A stretch of DNA of 64,000 nt from assembly GCF_001294335.1 (NCBI RefSeq), contig NZ_LGKG01000150.1, forward strand, positions 1 through 64,000, in the 5' to 3' direction. The notes beneath the pieces were generated by a model. The model made no database searches. It saw nothing but the letters and a program-made list of their open reading frames with translations, and had not been told where the DNA came from. A program made the position numbers and the translations under genes. This stretch comes from Streptomyces chattanoogensis (GTDB taxonomy: Bacteria > Actinomycetota > Actinomycetes > Streptomycetales > Streptomycetaceae). Shown here piece by piece: positions 38,887 through 46,768 of this stretch (the first letter of the stretch is position 1; each line of letters starts with the position of its first letter).

Positions 38887-40884
38887 ATGACCCAACCGAC
38901 ATCCGATCCGCATGCCCATGGCGCCGAGTTCGCGACCATCCACACTTTGCGAGCCGGGCCTCACGACCAAGCCATCGAAGCTGAACACGCAGCACTCGGC
39001 GCGATGCTGCTGTCTCCCGCTGTGATTCCGGAGATCACCGCCATTCTCGATCCGGCGGACTACTACCGCCCCGCCCACGAGACCATCCACCGTGCCATCA
39101 CCACCCTGCACGAGCGGGATGAGCCAGTGGATCCCATCACCGTCGCCGCCTACCTGGCCCAGACCGGTGACCTGAACCGCATCGGCGGAGCCTCCTACCT
39201 CCATCACCTGGTTCAGCAGGTGCCCACCACCAGCAACGGCGAGTACTACGCAGCCATCGCCCGCGACGCGGCCGACAACCGCCGCCTCGACGCCACCGGC
39301 ATGCGTCTCAGCCAGAGCGCACGCACCGGCGAACTCACTGCCGACGCCACCCGCGCCGAAGCCTTGGCGGCACTGGAGGCGGCCGAGCAACGCGCCTGGA
39401 GCGAGCCCACCCCCCTTGGTGAAGGGGGCACACTGCCCAGCTTCCCGGTCAACGTCCTGCCGTGCTGGATGCGTGACCAGGTCGTGGCACTGGCGGAGTT
39501 CACCCAGACTCCCCCGGATATGGCTGCCACCATGGGCCTGGCCGCGCTGTCCACGACCGCCGGCGGCCGGGTTCATTTCCAGATCCGCCCCGGCTGGGTC
39601 GAACAGTCCAACCTCTACTTGGTGTGCGCGATGCCGCCGGCCTCCCGCAAGTCGGACGTCTTCGCCCCCATGACCGCCCCGATCTACCGGATCGAGGAGG
39701 AACTGGCCCAGCAGGCGAAGCCCGCCATCATCGAGGCTCAGACCGCCAAGGAAACCGCCGAGGCCGAGGTTGATGCCCTACTGGCCAAGGCTCGCAAGGG
39801 CGACCCCATCGATCGCCAGCAGCTCGTCGCTGAAGCCTCCGCGGCCCGCATGCTCGCCGACGAAATCCACGTACCGCCCACGCCGCGGCTGACGGTCTCC
39901 GGAGACATCACCCCCGAACCGCTCACCCATCTGCTTGCCACGCACCGATGCCTCGCCGCGCTCTCTCCCGAGGGCGACCTGTTCGACATCATCGCCGGCC
40001 GCTACAGCACCCGCCCCAACCTCGGTGTCTTCCTCCAGGCCCACAAGGGCGAACGCCTCCAGACCGACCGCATCACCCGCGACCAGCCCACCATCGACCG
40101 CCCAGCGCTGACGATCGGCGTCACACCCCAGCCCGCCGTGCTGCACGACCTGGCTTCCGCCCCTGGTGCACGCGACCGCGGTCTCCTCGCCCGCTTCTTG
40201 TACTCCCTCCCGCCGTCGAACCTCGGCTACCGCAGGATCCGCACGCAGCCCGTGCCCGACAGCGTCAGCCGTACGTACGACGCCCGTCTGGAAGCGATGG
40301 TGCGCACGTTCACCGACCTGCCCGATCCCGTCACCATCCCGCTGTCCGCCCAGGCCGACGCCGTCGTCGAACGCCTTCAGGAGGAAGTCGAGTTCAAGCT
40401 GAGGCCCGACCAATCGCTGTCCCACGTAAAGGACTGGGCCGGGAAGCTCGTCGGCGCCACCATCCGTATCGCCGGCCTTCTCCATCTTGCTGACCGCATC
40501 AGCACCGGCTGGGGCGAACCCGTCAACGCCGAGTGCGTTGAACGCGCGGCGGCCATCGCTGAGTACTACACGGCGCACGCCCTGGCGGTCTTCGATCTCA
40601 TCGCCGCCGACCCGGCCACTGACGACGCCGTGCACATCCTCGACTGGCTCCGCCGCCCCAAGCAGAACGGCACGCACCGGACCACCGTCAAGCGCCGCGA
40701 CGTCGTCGCCTCCCTACGTCGCTTCCGTGGACGTACCGACACCATCGACCCCGCCCTTAGCCTCCTGGAAGAACACGGCTACCTCCGCGCTGACAGGCCG
40801 CCTTCCCCTGGCGGAAGAGGCCGCGCAGCGACGATCACGTTCCGTGTCCACCCTGCCCTGAAGGACCCGCAGAACGCTCCGTAG
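38887..40884 (+). CDS. DnaB N-domain / DUF3987 fusion, candidate AICE replication protein
   Basis: A 665-residue protein with GGAGG before the ATG. Residues 20-130 are a DnaB-type helicase N-terminal domain (IEAEHAALGAMLLSPAVIPE; YYRPAHETIHRAITTLHERD). Residues 185-560 are a DUF3987 domain (PDMAATMGLAALSTTAGGRV; LVCAMPPASRKSDVF with a degenerate P-loop keeping Lys-Ser). The last 90 residues look like a winged helix (RRDVVASLRRFRGRTDTIDP). DUF3987 proteins occur with plasmid and phage replication genes. It is directly followed by an iteron array, and no other initiator is present, so I infer a replication role. Confidence 0.65.
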   Translation: MTQPTSDPHAHGAEFATIHTLRAGPHDQAIEAEHAALGAMLLSPAVIPEITAILDPADYYRPAHETIHRAITTLHERDEPVDPITVAAYLAQTGDLNRIGGASYLHHLVQQVPTTSNGEYYAAIARDAADNRRLDATGMRLSQSARTGELTADATRAEALAALEAAEQRAWSEPTPLGEGGTLPSFPVNVLPCWMRDQVVALAEFTQTPPDMAATMGLAALSTTAGGRVHFQIRPGWVEQSNLYLVCAMPPASRKSDVFAPMTAPIYRIEEELAQQAKPAIIEAQTAKETAEAEVDALLAKARKGDPIDRQQLVAEASAARMLADEIHVPPTPRLTVSGDITPEPLTHLLATHRCLAALSPEGDLFDIIAGRYSTRPNLGVFLQAHKGERLQTDRITRDQPTIDRPALTIGVTPQPAVLHDLASAPGARDRGLLARFLYSLPPSNLGYRRIRTQPVPDSVSRTYDARLEAMVRTFTDLPDPVTIPLSAQADAVVERLQEEVEFKLRPDQSLSHVKDWAGKLVGATIRIAGLLHLADRISTGWGEPVNAECVERAAAIAEYYTAHALAVFDLIAADPATDDAVHILDWLRRPKQNGTHRTTVKRRDVVASLRRFRGRTDTIDPALSLLEEHGYLRADRPPSPGGRGRAATITFRVHPALKDPQNAP

Positions 40885-40895
40885 GGCTGCAGAAC

Positions 40896-41067
40896 GTCAG
40901 CAGTGTCAGCAAAAATCGCTGACCTGGTCTTTTCCTTTGCTGACACGCGCCAGCAGGTGTCAGCACTGTCAGCAGACAGCGCCATTTTGCTGACACTGCT
41001 GACAACCGCTGACACCCCCGCCAACACCATCTCCGCAGGTCAGCGGTTTTTGCTGACATTGCTGACA
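40896..41067. repeat. Iteron array (GTCAGC/GCTGAC), candidate replication origin
   Basis: Twelve copies of the hexamer in 172 bp. Forward GTCAGC starts at 40896, 40905, 40959, 40968, 41039; reverse GCTGAC starts at 40918, 40939, 40989, 40998, 41008, 41052, 41061. Most belong to the octamer TGTCAGCA/TGCTGACA, and neighbouring copies are spaced 9 or 10 bp apart, about one helical turn. It starts 12 bp after the DUF3987 gene and ends 90 bp before xis. Iterons of this kind bind a replication initiator, or could be operator sites for xis-int. Confidence 0.75.
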
Positions 41068-41157
41068 CTTTTCTCCCCGCAACAGCGTCCGGCACCTCCT
41101 TGCCCTAACGCCGCGTCAGCACGTGGCGTACAAGACCGCCTCGAAGGAGACAGCAAC

Positions 41158-41349
41158 GTGCCCAGCCCCAAGATGCTCAAGCTCCCCGAAGTTCTCTCCG
41201 AACTCAATATGTCCCGCGCGTCCTTCTACCGGATGAGGGCCCGTGGACAGGCCCCCAGGATCGTCAAGCTCCCGAGCGGCCAGCTCCGCATCCGCCGCGC
41301 GGATCTCGACAACTGGCTTTCTCAACAGGAAGAACAGCCTGCCGCCTGA
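41158..41349 (+). CDS. xis: Excisionase (Xis), MerR-like helix-turn-helix
   Basis: A 63-residue protein with GAAGGAGA before the GTG. The sequence LPEVLSELNMSRASFYRMRA then APRIVKLPSGQLRIRRADLD is the winged-helix excisionase fold (helix-turn-helix_17 type). It lies directly upstream of int, the AICE order. It directs the integrase towards excision. Confidence 0.85.
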   Translation: MPSPKMLKLPEVLSELNMSRASFYRMRARGQAPRIVKLPSGQLRIRRADLDNWLSQQEEQPAA

Positions 41350-41363
41350 TCCCTCTGTCGTTC

Positions 41364-41390
41364 AGCGGGCCCGGCCTTGCCGGGCCCGCT
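41364..41390 (+). terminator. Terminator between xis and int
   Basis: An 11-bp perfect stem (AGCGGGCCCGG at 41364-41374 with 41380-41390) and a 5-base loop lie just after the xis stop. It may uncouple int from xis transcription. Confidence 0.6.
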
Positions 41391-41429
41391 CGCATTTCTG
41401 GAGTCACCCTGCTGACCTTCGAGTTCAAG

Positions 41430-42794
41430 ATGTACGAGATCCGCGTACGGCCGCAGTACCCGAAGCCCTACCAGGTCCGCTGGGTAGTCGGGCCCAAGTC
41501 ACACGCTAAGAGCTTCCATACCAAGACCCTGGCCGACGGCCGGCGGTCCCAGCTGATGGCCGCTGCTCAAAAGGGCGAGCAATTCGACATCGAGACGGGT
41601 CTCCCAAAGTCCGAACTGGCCGCGCTCCAGCCCCAGGTGACGTGGTTCGAGCACGCCAAGGACTACGCAGAGATGAAGTGGTCCGCGGCCGCATCGGCGA
41701 AGGGCCGGGCCACACGTGCAGACGCCCTTGCGGTCATCACCGCCGCTCTGGTCAAGGACACGAAAGGGGCACCCGCACCGGCAGTACTGCGAAGGGCGCT
41801 GACCGGCTACGCGTTCAACTTCTCCAAGCACCGCACGCCGCCGCCCGACCACCTCTCCGCCGCGCTCACGTGGCTATCTGCAAAAGCTCTTTCCATGTCC
41901 GCACTGGAGGACGATTCCGAAAAGGTCCGCGCCGCGCTGAAGGCGTTGAGCACGCGGCTCAATGGGAAGCGGGCGGCAGCGACCACCATCACGAACCGCC
42001 GGACGGTCTTCAACAACGCCCTCCGGTACGCCGTGGAGCGCAAACGCCTCACGGCCAACCCGCTGCCGTCTGTCGACTGGTCTCCTCCGCCGACAGACGA
42101 CGAGATCGACTTCCGGTACGTCCCGAACCCTCGGCAAGCAGAGGAACTCATCGACGCCGTCGGAACGCTCGGCCCTCGCGGCGAACATCTCCAGGCGTTC
42201 TTCGCGTGCATCTACTACGCGGCCACTCGGCCGGCCGAGGCAATGAATCTCAGGGCGAGCGACTGCACCCTGCCCGAGACGGGGTGGGGTGTCCTGCTGC
42301 TCTCCGGTAGCGCATCCCGGGTGGGATCCGCCTGGACGGACGACGGTAAGCCCTACGAAGAACGCGGGCTGAAGCGTCGGGCCCGCTCGTCCGTGCGCGA
42401 CGTACCGATCCCGCCGAAACTGGTGAGGATGCTGCGTGCCCATATCGACCGGTACGGCGTGGCGTCGGACAGGCGGCTGTTCCGAGCGGCCCAGGGCGGG
42501 GTCGTGCTCAGCAAGGAGTACACGGATCTCTGGCAGGAGGCGCGTAAAGCAGCGCTCACCCCTGAGCAGGTCCTCCACCACTTCGCGGAAGCGCCGTACA
42601 CCGGGCGGAAGGCCGGCATCTCGCTCTGGATCACCTCAGGCGTCGCTCCCACCGAGGTGGCCCGCCGCGCCGGCCACAGCGTGGCCGTCCTCTACAAGTT
42701 CTACGCCAAGGTGCTGGACGGGCAGCGTGACCAGGCCAATGCGCTGATCGAGCGTGCGATGCGGGCCGAGGAACAGCGGACTGCAGAGCCCTGA
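41430..42794 (+). CDS. int: Tyrosine recombinase / integrase
   Basis: A 454-residue integrase. The N-terminal part binds arm sites and a SAM-like core-binding domain lies at about 70-190. The catalytic domain has Arg in YYAATRPAEAMNLR, Arg in YTGRKAGISLW (the usual His-x-x-Arg box, here Tyr-x-x-Arg), His in RRAGHSVAVLYK and nucleophile Tyr in KFYAKVLDG. The first ATG (41430) has no binding site; GGAG at 41400 instead favours an in-frame CTG at 41409 giving an extra LLTFEFK. It lies 134 bp from attR and the 3' end of its tRNA target. Confidence 0.85.
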   Translation: MYEIRVRPQYPKPYQVRWVVGPKSHAKSFHTKTLADGRRSQLMAAAQKGEQFDIETGLPKSELAALQPQVTWFEHAKDYAEMKWSAAASAKGRATRADALAVITAALVKDTKGAPAPAVLRRALTGYAFNFSKHRTPPPDHLSAALTWLSAKALSMSALEDDSEKVRAALKALSTRLNGKRAAATTITNRRTVFNNALRYAVERKRLTANPLPSVDWSPPPTDDEIDFRYVPNPRQAEELIDAVGTLGPRGEHLQAFFACIYYAATRPAEAMNLRASDCTLPETGWGVLLLSGSASRVGSAWTDDGKPYEERGLKRRARSSVRDVPIPPKLVRMLRAHIDRYGVASDRRLFRAAQGGVVLSKEYTDLWQEARKAALTPEQVLHHFAEAPYTGRKAGISLWITSGVAPTEVARRAGHSVAVLYKFYAKVLDGQRDQANALIERAMRAEEQRTAEP

Positions 42795-42798
42795 TTCC

Positions 42799-42817
42799 CG
42801 TCCACGTCCCGTCCACA
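42799..42817 (+). repeat. Right arm-type repeat (candidate integrase arm site)
   Basis: CGTCCACGTCCCGTCCACA, one mismatch from 21553-21571, in the same orientation, between int and attR. Confidence 0.5.
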
Positions 42818-42865
42818 CAGGCTGGTCAGCGGTGCGCCAGACCGCAGCAGGGTGAGACAGGAAAA

Positions 42866-42911
42866 CAGGTGGGCGGGGGTCCCGGAACGTTCCGGGACCC
42901 CCGCCCACCTG
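42866..42911. terminator. 46-bp perfect palindrome, bidirectional terminator for int and tRNA-Ser
   Basis: A perfect palindrome from CAGGTGGGCGGGGGTCCCGG through a central GGAACGTTCC. It is flanked by GCATGTTTTC on the right and by GTTTTC read leftwards on the other strand. It would stop int transcription rightwards and tRNA transcription leftwards. Confidence 0.75.
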
Positions 42912-42928
42912 CATGTTTTCTGACCTGT

Positions 42929-42988
42929 GCGGAGGCTGTGGGATTTGAACCCACGGTGAGGGGTTACCTCACGACAGTTTTCAAGACT
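42929..42988. other. attR: attR: tRNA-Ser 3' portion
   Basis: Sixty bases identical to attL at 21421-21480. They form the 3' two thirds of the intact tRNA-Ser gene, whose function is therefore preserved by integration. Confidence 0.9.
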
Positions 42989-43017
42989 GTTCCCTTAGGC
43001 CGCTCGGGCAAGCCTCC
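42930..43017 (-). tRNA. tRNA-Ser (anticodon UGA)
   Basis: An 88-nt class II tRNA on the minus strand. The acceptor stem GGAGGCT pairs with AGCCTCC, the anticodon stem CAGTC/GACTG-type loop reads CTTGAAA (anticodon TGA), a long variable arm CGTGAGG...CCTCAC follows, and the T-loop is TTTGAATC. CCA is not encoded. It reads serine UCA codons and is the integration target of the AICE. Confidence 0.95.
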
Positions 43018-43060
43018 CCGCGGCACCGGTGTGCGGTGTCGCGGGGATCAGACTAGCGCG

Positions 43061-44512
43061 TCACTTGTCGCCCGTGCGCTGGCCCAGGGTGACTTGGGCC
43101 GTGTGCTCCTTGCCGCCGCGCAGGTAGGTGAGGGTGACGTGGTCGCCGGGCCTGTGCTGCCAGATTTCGCTGATCAGGGTGGGGCCGCTGTCGATCACGG
43201 TGTTGTCGAGCTTGGTGATGGTGTCGCCGGGGCGCAGGCCGGCCTTGTCGGCGGGGCCGCCCGGGGTGACCGAGTCGGAGCCGTTGTTGCCGGTCTGGGC
43301 GATGGTGGCGCCGTCGCCGGTGTCCTTCATGCCGACCTGGACGCCTATCTGCGGGTAGACCGGGCGGCCGGACCTGATCAGGTCCTGGGCCACCCGCTTG
43401 GCCTGGTCGATGGGGATGGCGAAGCCCAGGCCGATGCTGCCGGACTGCTGCGACTCGGGGCCCATGCCGCCGCCGTTGCCGGCCGACTGGATGGCGGAGT
43501 TGATGCCGATGACGTTCCCGCTGGCGTCCATCAGGGGGCCACCGGAGTTACCGGGGTTTATCGAGGCGTCCGTCTGGAGGGCGCTCATGTACGAGGCGCT
43601 GGCGCCGTCGCCGTCGCTGGAGGCCACCGGGCGGTCCTTGGCGCTGATGATGCCGGTGGTTACCGTGCCGGACAGGCCGAACGGGGCGCCGATCGCGATC
43701 GTGGCGTCACCCACCTGGACATGGGAGGACCTGCCGAGCGGGAGCGGGTTGAGCGGGGCGCCCGAGGCGTTCTTGAGCTTGACCACGGCGACGTCGTAGC
43801 CCTGGGCGCGGCCGATGACCTCGGCGTCGTACTTCTTGCCGTTGGAGAACGTCGCGGTGAGCTTGCCCCCGTCGGCCGCGCTGGAGACGACGTGGTTGTT
43901 GGTGAGGATGTGGCCCTGCTTGTCGTAGACGAAGCCGGTGCCGGTGCCGCCCTCGCCGGTCGCGCCCTGCGCCTCGATCGTCACCACACTGGGCAGCGCC
44001 CGCTGCGCTATCCCGGAGACCGAGGTGGGCTTGCGGTTCAGCGCCTCGGGGTTGCCGGCCGCGGTGACCGTCGTCGAGCCGGTGTCGTTCTGGCCCGCGG
44101 CCCAGAAGCCGATGCCGCCGCCGATACCGCCCGCGACCAGCGCGGCCACCAGGACGGCGGCGATCAGACCGCCGTTACGCCGCTTGGGTGCCGGGCCGCC
44201 GCCCGGCGCACCCCAGGGGCCGCCGCCACCGCCGCCTCCGTGGGAGCCCCAGCCGGCGGCGGAGGAGCCATGGCCGGCGGTCGCGTATGCGGGGATCTGG
44301 GCGGTCTGCTCGGGCTGCGACGGGCCCGGTCCGCCGGGGGCGTGGGACTGCTCCCAGGGGCTGCCGCCCGGGACCGGGGGTGCCGCGGGGGCGGGCGGGA
44401 CGTCCGGAGTCTGGGCGCCGGAGGCGGACGCGGGGGCGCTGTCCGGCGCCTGCGGCCCGGTCGGCGGCGTGGCCTCCGACGGGACGTTGGCTCCCTCGTT
44501 CTCGGTGCTCAC
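43061..44512 (-). CDS. HtrA/DegP-like membrane serine protease with PDZ domain
   Basis: A 483-residue S1C protease. A GAGGAG site precedes the GTG at 44512. The N-terminal 125 residues are a Pro/Gly/Ala-rich cytoplasmic region; one membrane helix follows (GGLIAAVLVAALVAGGIGGG). The protease domain shows the triad His (TNNHVV), Asp (YDVAVVKL) and Ser (INPGNSGGPL). A C-terminal PDZ domain contains GGPADKAGLRPGDTITKLDN. It probably degrades or refolds envelope proteins under stress. It begins the chromosome right of the element. Confidence 0.9.
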   Translation of the reverse strand: MSTENEGANVPSEATPPTGPQAPDSAPASASGAQTPDVPPAPAAPPVPGGSPWEQSHAPGGPGPSQPEQTAQIPAYATAGHGSSAAGWGSHGGGGGGGPWGAPGGGPAPKRRNGGLIAAVLVAALVAGGIGGGIGFWAAGQNDTGSTTVTAAGNPEALNRKPTSVSGIAQRALPSVVTIEAQGATGEGGTGTGFVYDKQGHILTNNHVVSSAADGGKLTATFSNGKKYDAEVIGRAQGYDVAVVKLKNASGAPLNPLPLGRSSHVQVGDATIAIGAPFGLSGTVTTGIISAKDRPVASSDGDGASASYMSALQTDASINPGNSGGPLMDASGNVIGINSAIQSAGNGGGMGPESQQSGSIGLGFAIPIDQAKRVAQDLIRSGRPVYPQIGVQVGMKDTGDGATIAQTGNNGSDSVTPGGPADKAGLRPGDTITKLDNTVIDSGPTLISEIWQHRPGDHVTLTYLRGGKEHTAQVTLGQRTGDK

Positions 44513-44995
44513 AGATCTCTCCTCAGCTTTACGACTGTGCCGGACCGGCCGCGGGGACCCGGAGTCCGAGGCCCCACACCTCGGACTCCGGGCCCAAGCC
44601 CCGACCCCAGCATCAAGGATGCCGCCGATATGGGCCATACGGGCACAGGGTCCGCACCTGCAGGTACGAGCAGCACAAGCAGAACGGGCAGCACGCACCG
44701 CTACGACCCCGCATCCAGCTTTTCCCACCGCGCGTCAGGGCGCCGTAAGGCGAGGCTGTGACTGTTCCCTCATCCTTTATCTCGGACATTTCGGCGCGCT
44801 CGATAAAGATCGTCCGGTGTCATCCGGATTCATCCGGATCCGGACGGATCCGTCCAGCGCCGCCCCGCGCCGTCCGTCGCCCTCCATTACGGCCCGCCGG
44901 GATTGCCCTGCCGCCCCTCGCGCACCGCTCGCCCCTCGCGCACCGCTCGCGCACCGCGCACCCGGCCCCGCGGCAGCGGATGGCACGATGACTCG

Positions 44996-45841
44996 GTGAA
45001 GTCTGCACGCCCCATCCGGCACAGTCGTTCGAATCCGCCGGCCATTTCCGTCATCGCCCACCGCGGCGCCTCCGAGGACGCCCCGGAGCACACGCTGGCC
45101 GCCTACCGGAAGGCGATCGAGGACGGGGCCGACGCGCTGGAGTGCGATGTCCGGCTGACCGCCGACGGACATCTGGTGTGTGTGCACGACCGGCGGGTGA
45201 ACCGCACCTCGAACGGGCGCGGCGCCGTCTCCACCCTGGAGCTGGCCGATCTCGCCACGCTCGACTTCGGGTCGTGGAAGGACGAGGCGTACGGGAACGA
45301 AGCGCCGGACCGGCAGCTCGAGGATCCCGAGCGGACGTCCGTACTGACCCTGGAGCGGCTGCTGGAACTGGTCGCCGACGCCGACCGCCGGGTCGAGCTG
45401 GCCATCGAGACCAAACATCCGACCCGCTGGGCCGGACAGGTGGAAGAGCGGCTGGTCGAGCTTCTCGATCGGTTCGGGCACATAAAACCGGCCAGGGCGG
45501 GCGAATGGACGCCGTCGGTCCGGGTGATGAGCTTCTCGGCGCGCTCACTGCACCGCGTACAGGCCGCGGCGCCCGGCATCCCCGGCGTCTACCTCATGCA
45601 ATTCCTCACCCCTCGGCACCGCGACGGCCGGCTGCCCCCCGGCGTCGGCATCGCGGGCCCGGGCATCCGGATCCTGCGCGCACACCCGGAGTACGTCGCC
45701 AAGGCGCATCGCGCGGGCCATCAGGTCCACGTATGGACCGTCAACGAGGCATCGGATGTCGAATTGTGCCGCGAGCTGGGAGTGGATGCCGTGATTACAA
45801 ACCGCCCCAAACAGGTGCGAAACCAACTCGGCCTTGCCTAA
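44996..45841 (+). CDS. Glycerophosphodiester phosphodiesterase
   Basis: A 281-residue GDPD TIM-barrel protein with the signature VIAHRGASEDAPEHTLAAY, then GADALECDVRLTADGHLVCV with HD, and late VHVWTVNEASD. Catalytic His and the Glu/Asp metal ligands are present. No signal peptide, so it is probably cytoplasmic and hydrolyses glycerophosphodiesters to glycerol-3-phosphate. The GTG at 44996 has a weak ribosome binding site. Confidence 0.9.
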   Translation: MKSARPIRHSRSNPPAISVIAHRGASEDAPEHTLAAYRKAIEDGADALECDVRLTADGHLVCVHDRRVNRTSNGRGAVSTLELADLATLDFGSWKDEAYGNEAPDRQLEDPERTSVLTLERLLELVADADRRVELAIETKHPTRWAGQVEERLVELLDRFGHIKPARAGEWTPSVRVMSFSARSLHRVQAAAPGIPGVYLMQFLTPRHRDGRLPPGVGIAGPGIRILRAHPEYVAKAHRAGHQVHVWTVNEASDVELCRELGVDAVITNRPKQVRNQLGLA

Positions 45842-45981
45842 AGCCCTTCACAGGGTGTGCACCGGCGCACTCGGCCCGTATACGAGAGTGTCGAGTGCGT
45901 CACTGTATGCCGCTTGGCCGGTTTCCGGTCCAGTCCATTGGGGCATTCAACCCGTGGCGTGGGGCAAAGGAGGTCTCGGGG

Positions 45982-46581
45982 GTGGCGTTGGTGGTGGCAC
46001 AAGAGGTGCCGACGTCGTCGATCATGGCCGTACCCCATGGTCCAGCGGGTGTGGGCATGGCCAGACGGCGCATGCGTGACGAGCTGTTGGCAAGTGGAGT
46101 TCAGGACACAGTCGTCGATGACGCGGTACTCATTCTTTCGGAGCTGCTGAGCAACTCGTGTCGGCATGCGCGTCCGATATACGACAACGGAGCACCGGTG
46201 TACGGAAATGGCTCGCCGGTCGGCGGCAGCCTGGACGCGGCGCGGGGCGCGCTGCGGGAATCCGTACGGGCCTCCTGGCGCATCGACGGCCAGGGCCGGC
46301 TGACCATCTCGGTCACGGACGGCGGCGGGCCGACCCGCCCGCTTCCGGCCACTCCCTCGGTCACCGCGCACGGCGGCCGCGGCCTGGCGATCATCCGGCA
46401 GCTGGCCAAGGACTGGGGCGTCCGCGACACGGCGCACGGCGAGGTGACGGTCTGGGCGATCCTGTCGGCTCAGGATTCCTTTGCTACGCGCGTGGACCTG
46501 CCCGCCGACCCCCCGCTCACGGGCGGATTCGGCGGCGGCCTGCCACCAGGGCTGTCCTTCGCGGACTTTGACGAGCCGTAG
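45982..46581 (+). CDS. RsbW-like ATP-binding regulatory protein
   Basis: A 199-residue protein. AAAGGAGG lies 8 bp before the GTG at 45982. A GHKL ATPase fold of the anti-sigma kinase type is present: N-box ILSELLSNSCRHA, G1 box SVTDGGGPTRP and G2 box HGGRGLAIIRQLA. An insertion with GAPVYGNGSPVGGSL follows the N-box. Streptomyces has dozens of such proteins; a sigma or anti-anti-sigma partner cannot be named. Confidence 0.8.
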   Translation: MALVVAQEVPTSSIMAVPHGPAGVGMARRRMRDELLASGVQDTVVDDAVLILSELLSNSCRHARPIYDNGAPVYGNGSPVGGSLDAARGALRESVRASWRIDGQGRLTISVTDGGGPTRPLPATPSVTAHGGRGLAIIRQLAKDWGVRDTAHGEVTVWAILSAQDSFATRVDLPADPPLTGGFGGGLPPGLSFADFDEP

Positions 46582-46768
46582 GGCCGTCGAGGGACCGGCC
46601 GGGGAACGTCCCGGCGGCGCCCCAGGCCCGTAAGCGGCGCATTTTCGGACGCTCTCCTCTAGGCTCGCGCCGAAACGCGTCCGCGCATGTCCCGGCCTGT
46701 GCCGGCCTGTCTTGGCATGACCCCGGACGCATCCGGATGCCCAGGAACGACCAGGAGACACCGCCGCC

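Larger units (their letters stand above)
21421..42988 (+). mobile_element. Actinomycete integrative and conjugative element (AICE) in tRNA-Ser(UGA)
   Basis: About 21.6 kb bounded by 60-bp identical copies of the 3' part of tRNA-Ser. It carries the AICE hallmarks: tyrosine integrase and Xis next to one att site, an FtsK/SpoIIIE-type double-strand DNA translocase (Tra), Spd-like membrane proteins, a KorSA-like GntR repressor, and a NUDIX plus XRE regulator pair as in the pra-reg-nud cluster of other AICEs. No RepSA, RepAM or conventional Prim-Pol is seen; a DnaB-N/DUF3987 fusion protein next to an iteron array is the candidate replication module. The left end carries A+T-richer cargo and integrase relics. 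Both ends and the core genes look intact, so mobility is plausible. Confidence 0.9.
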
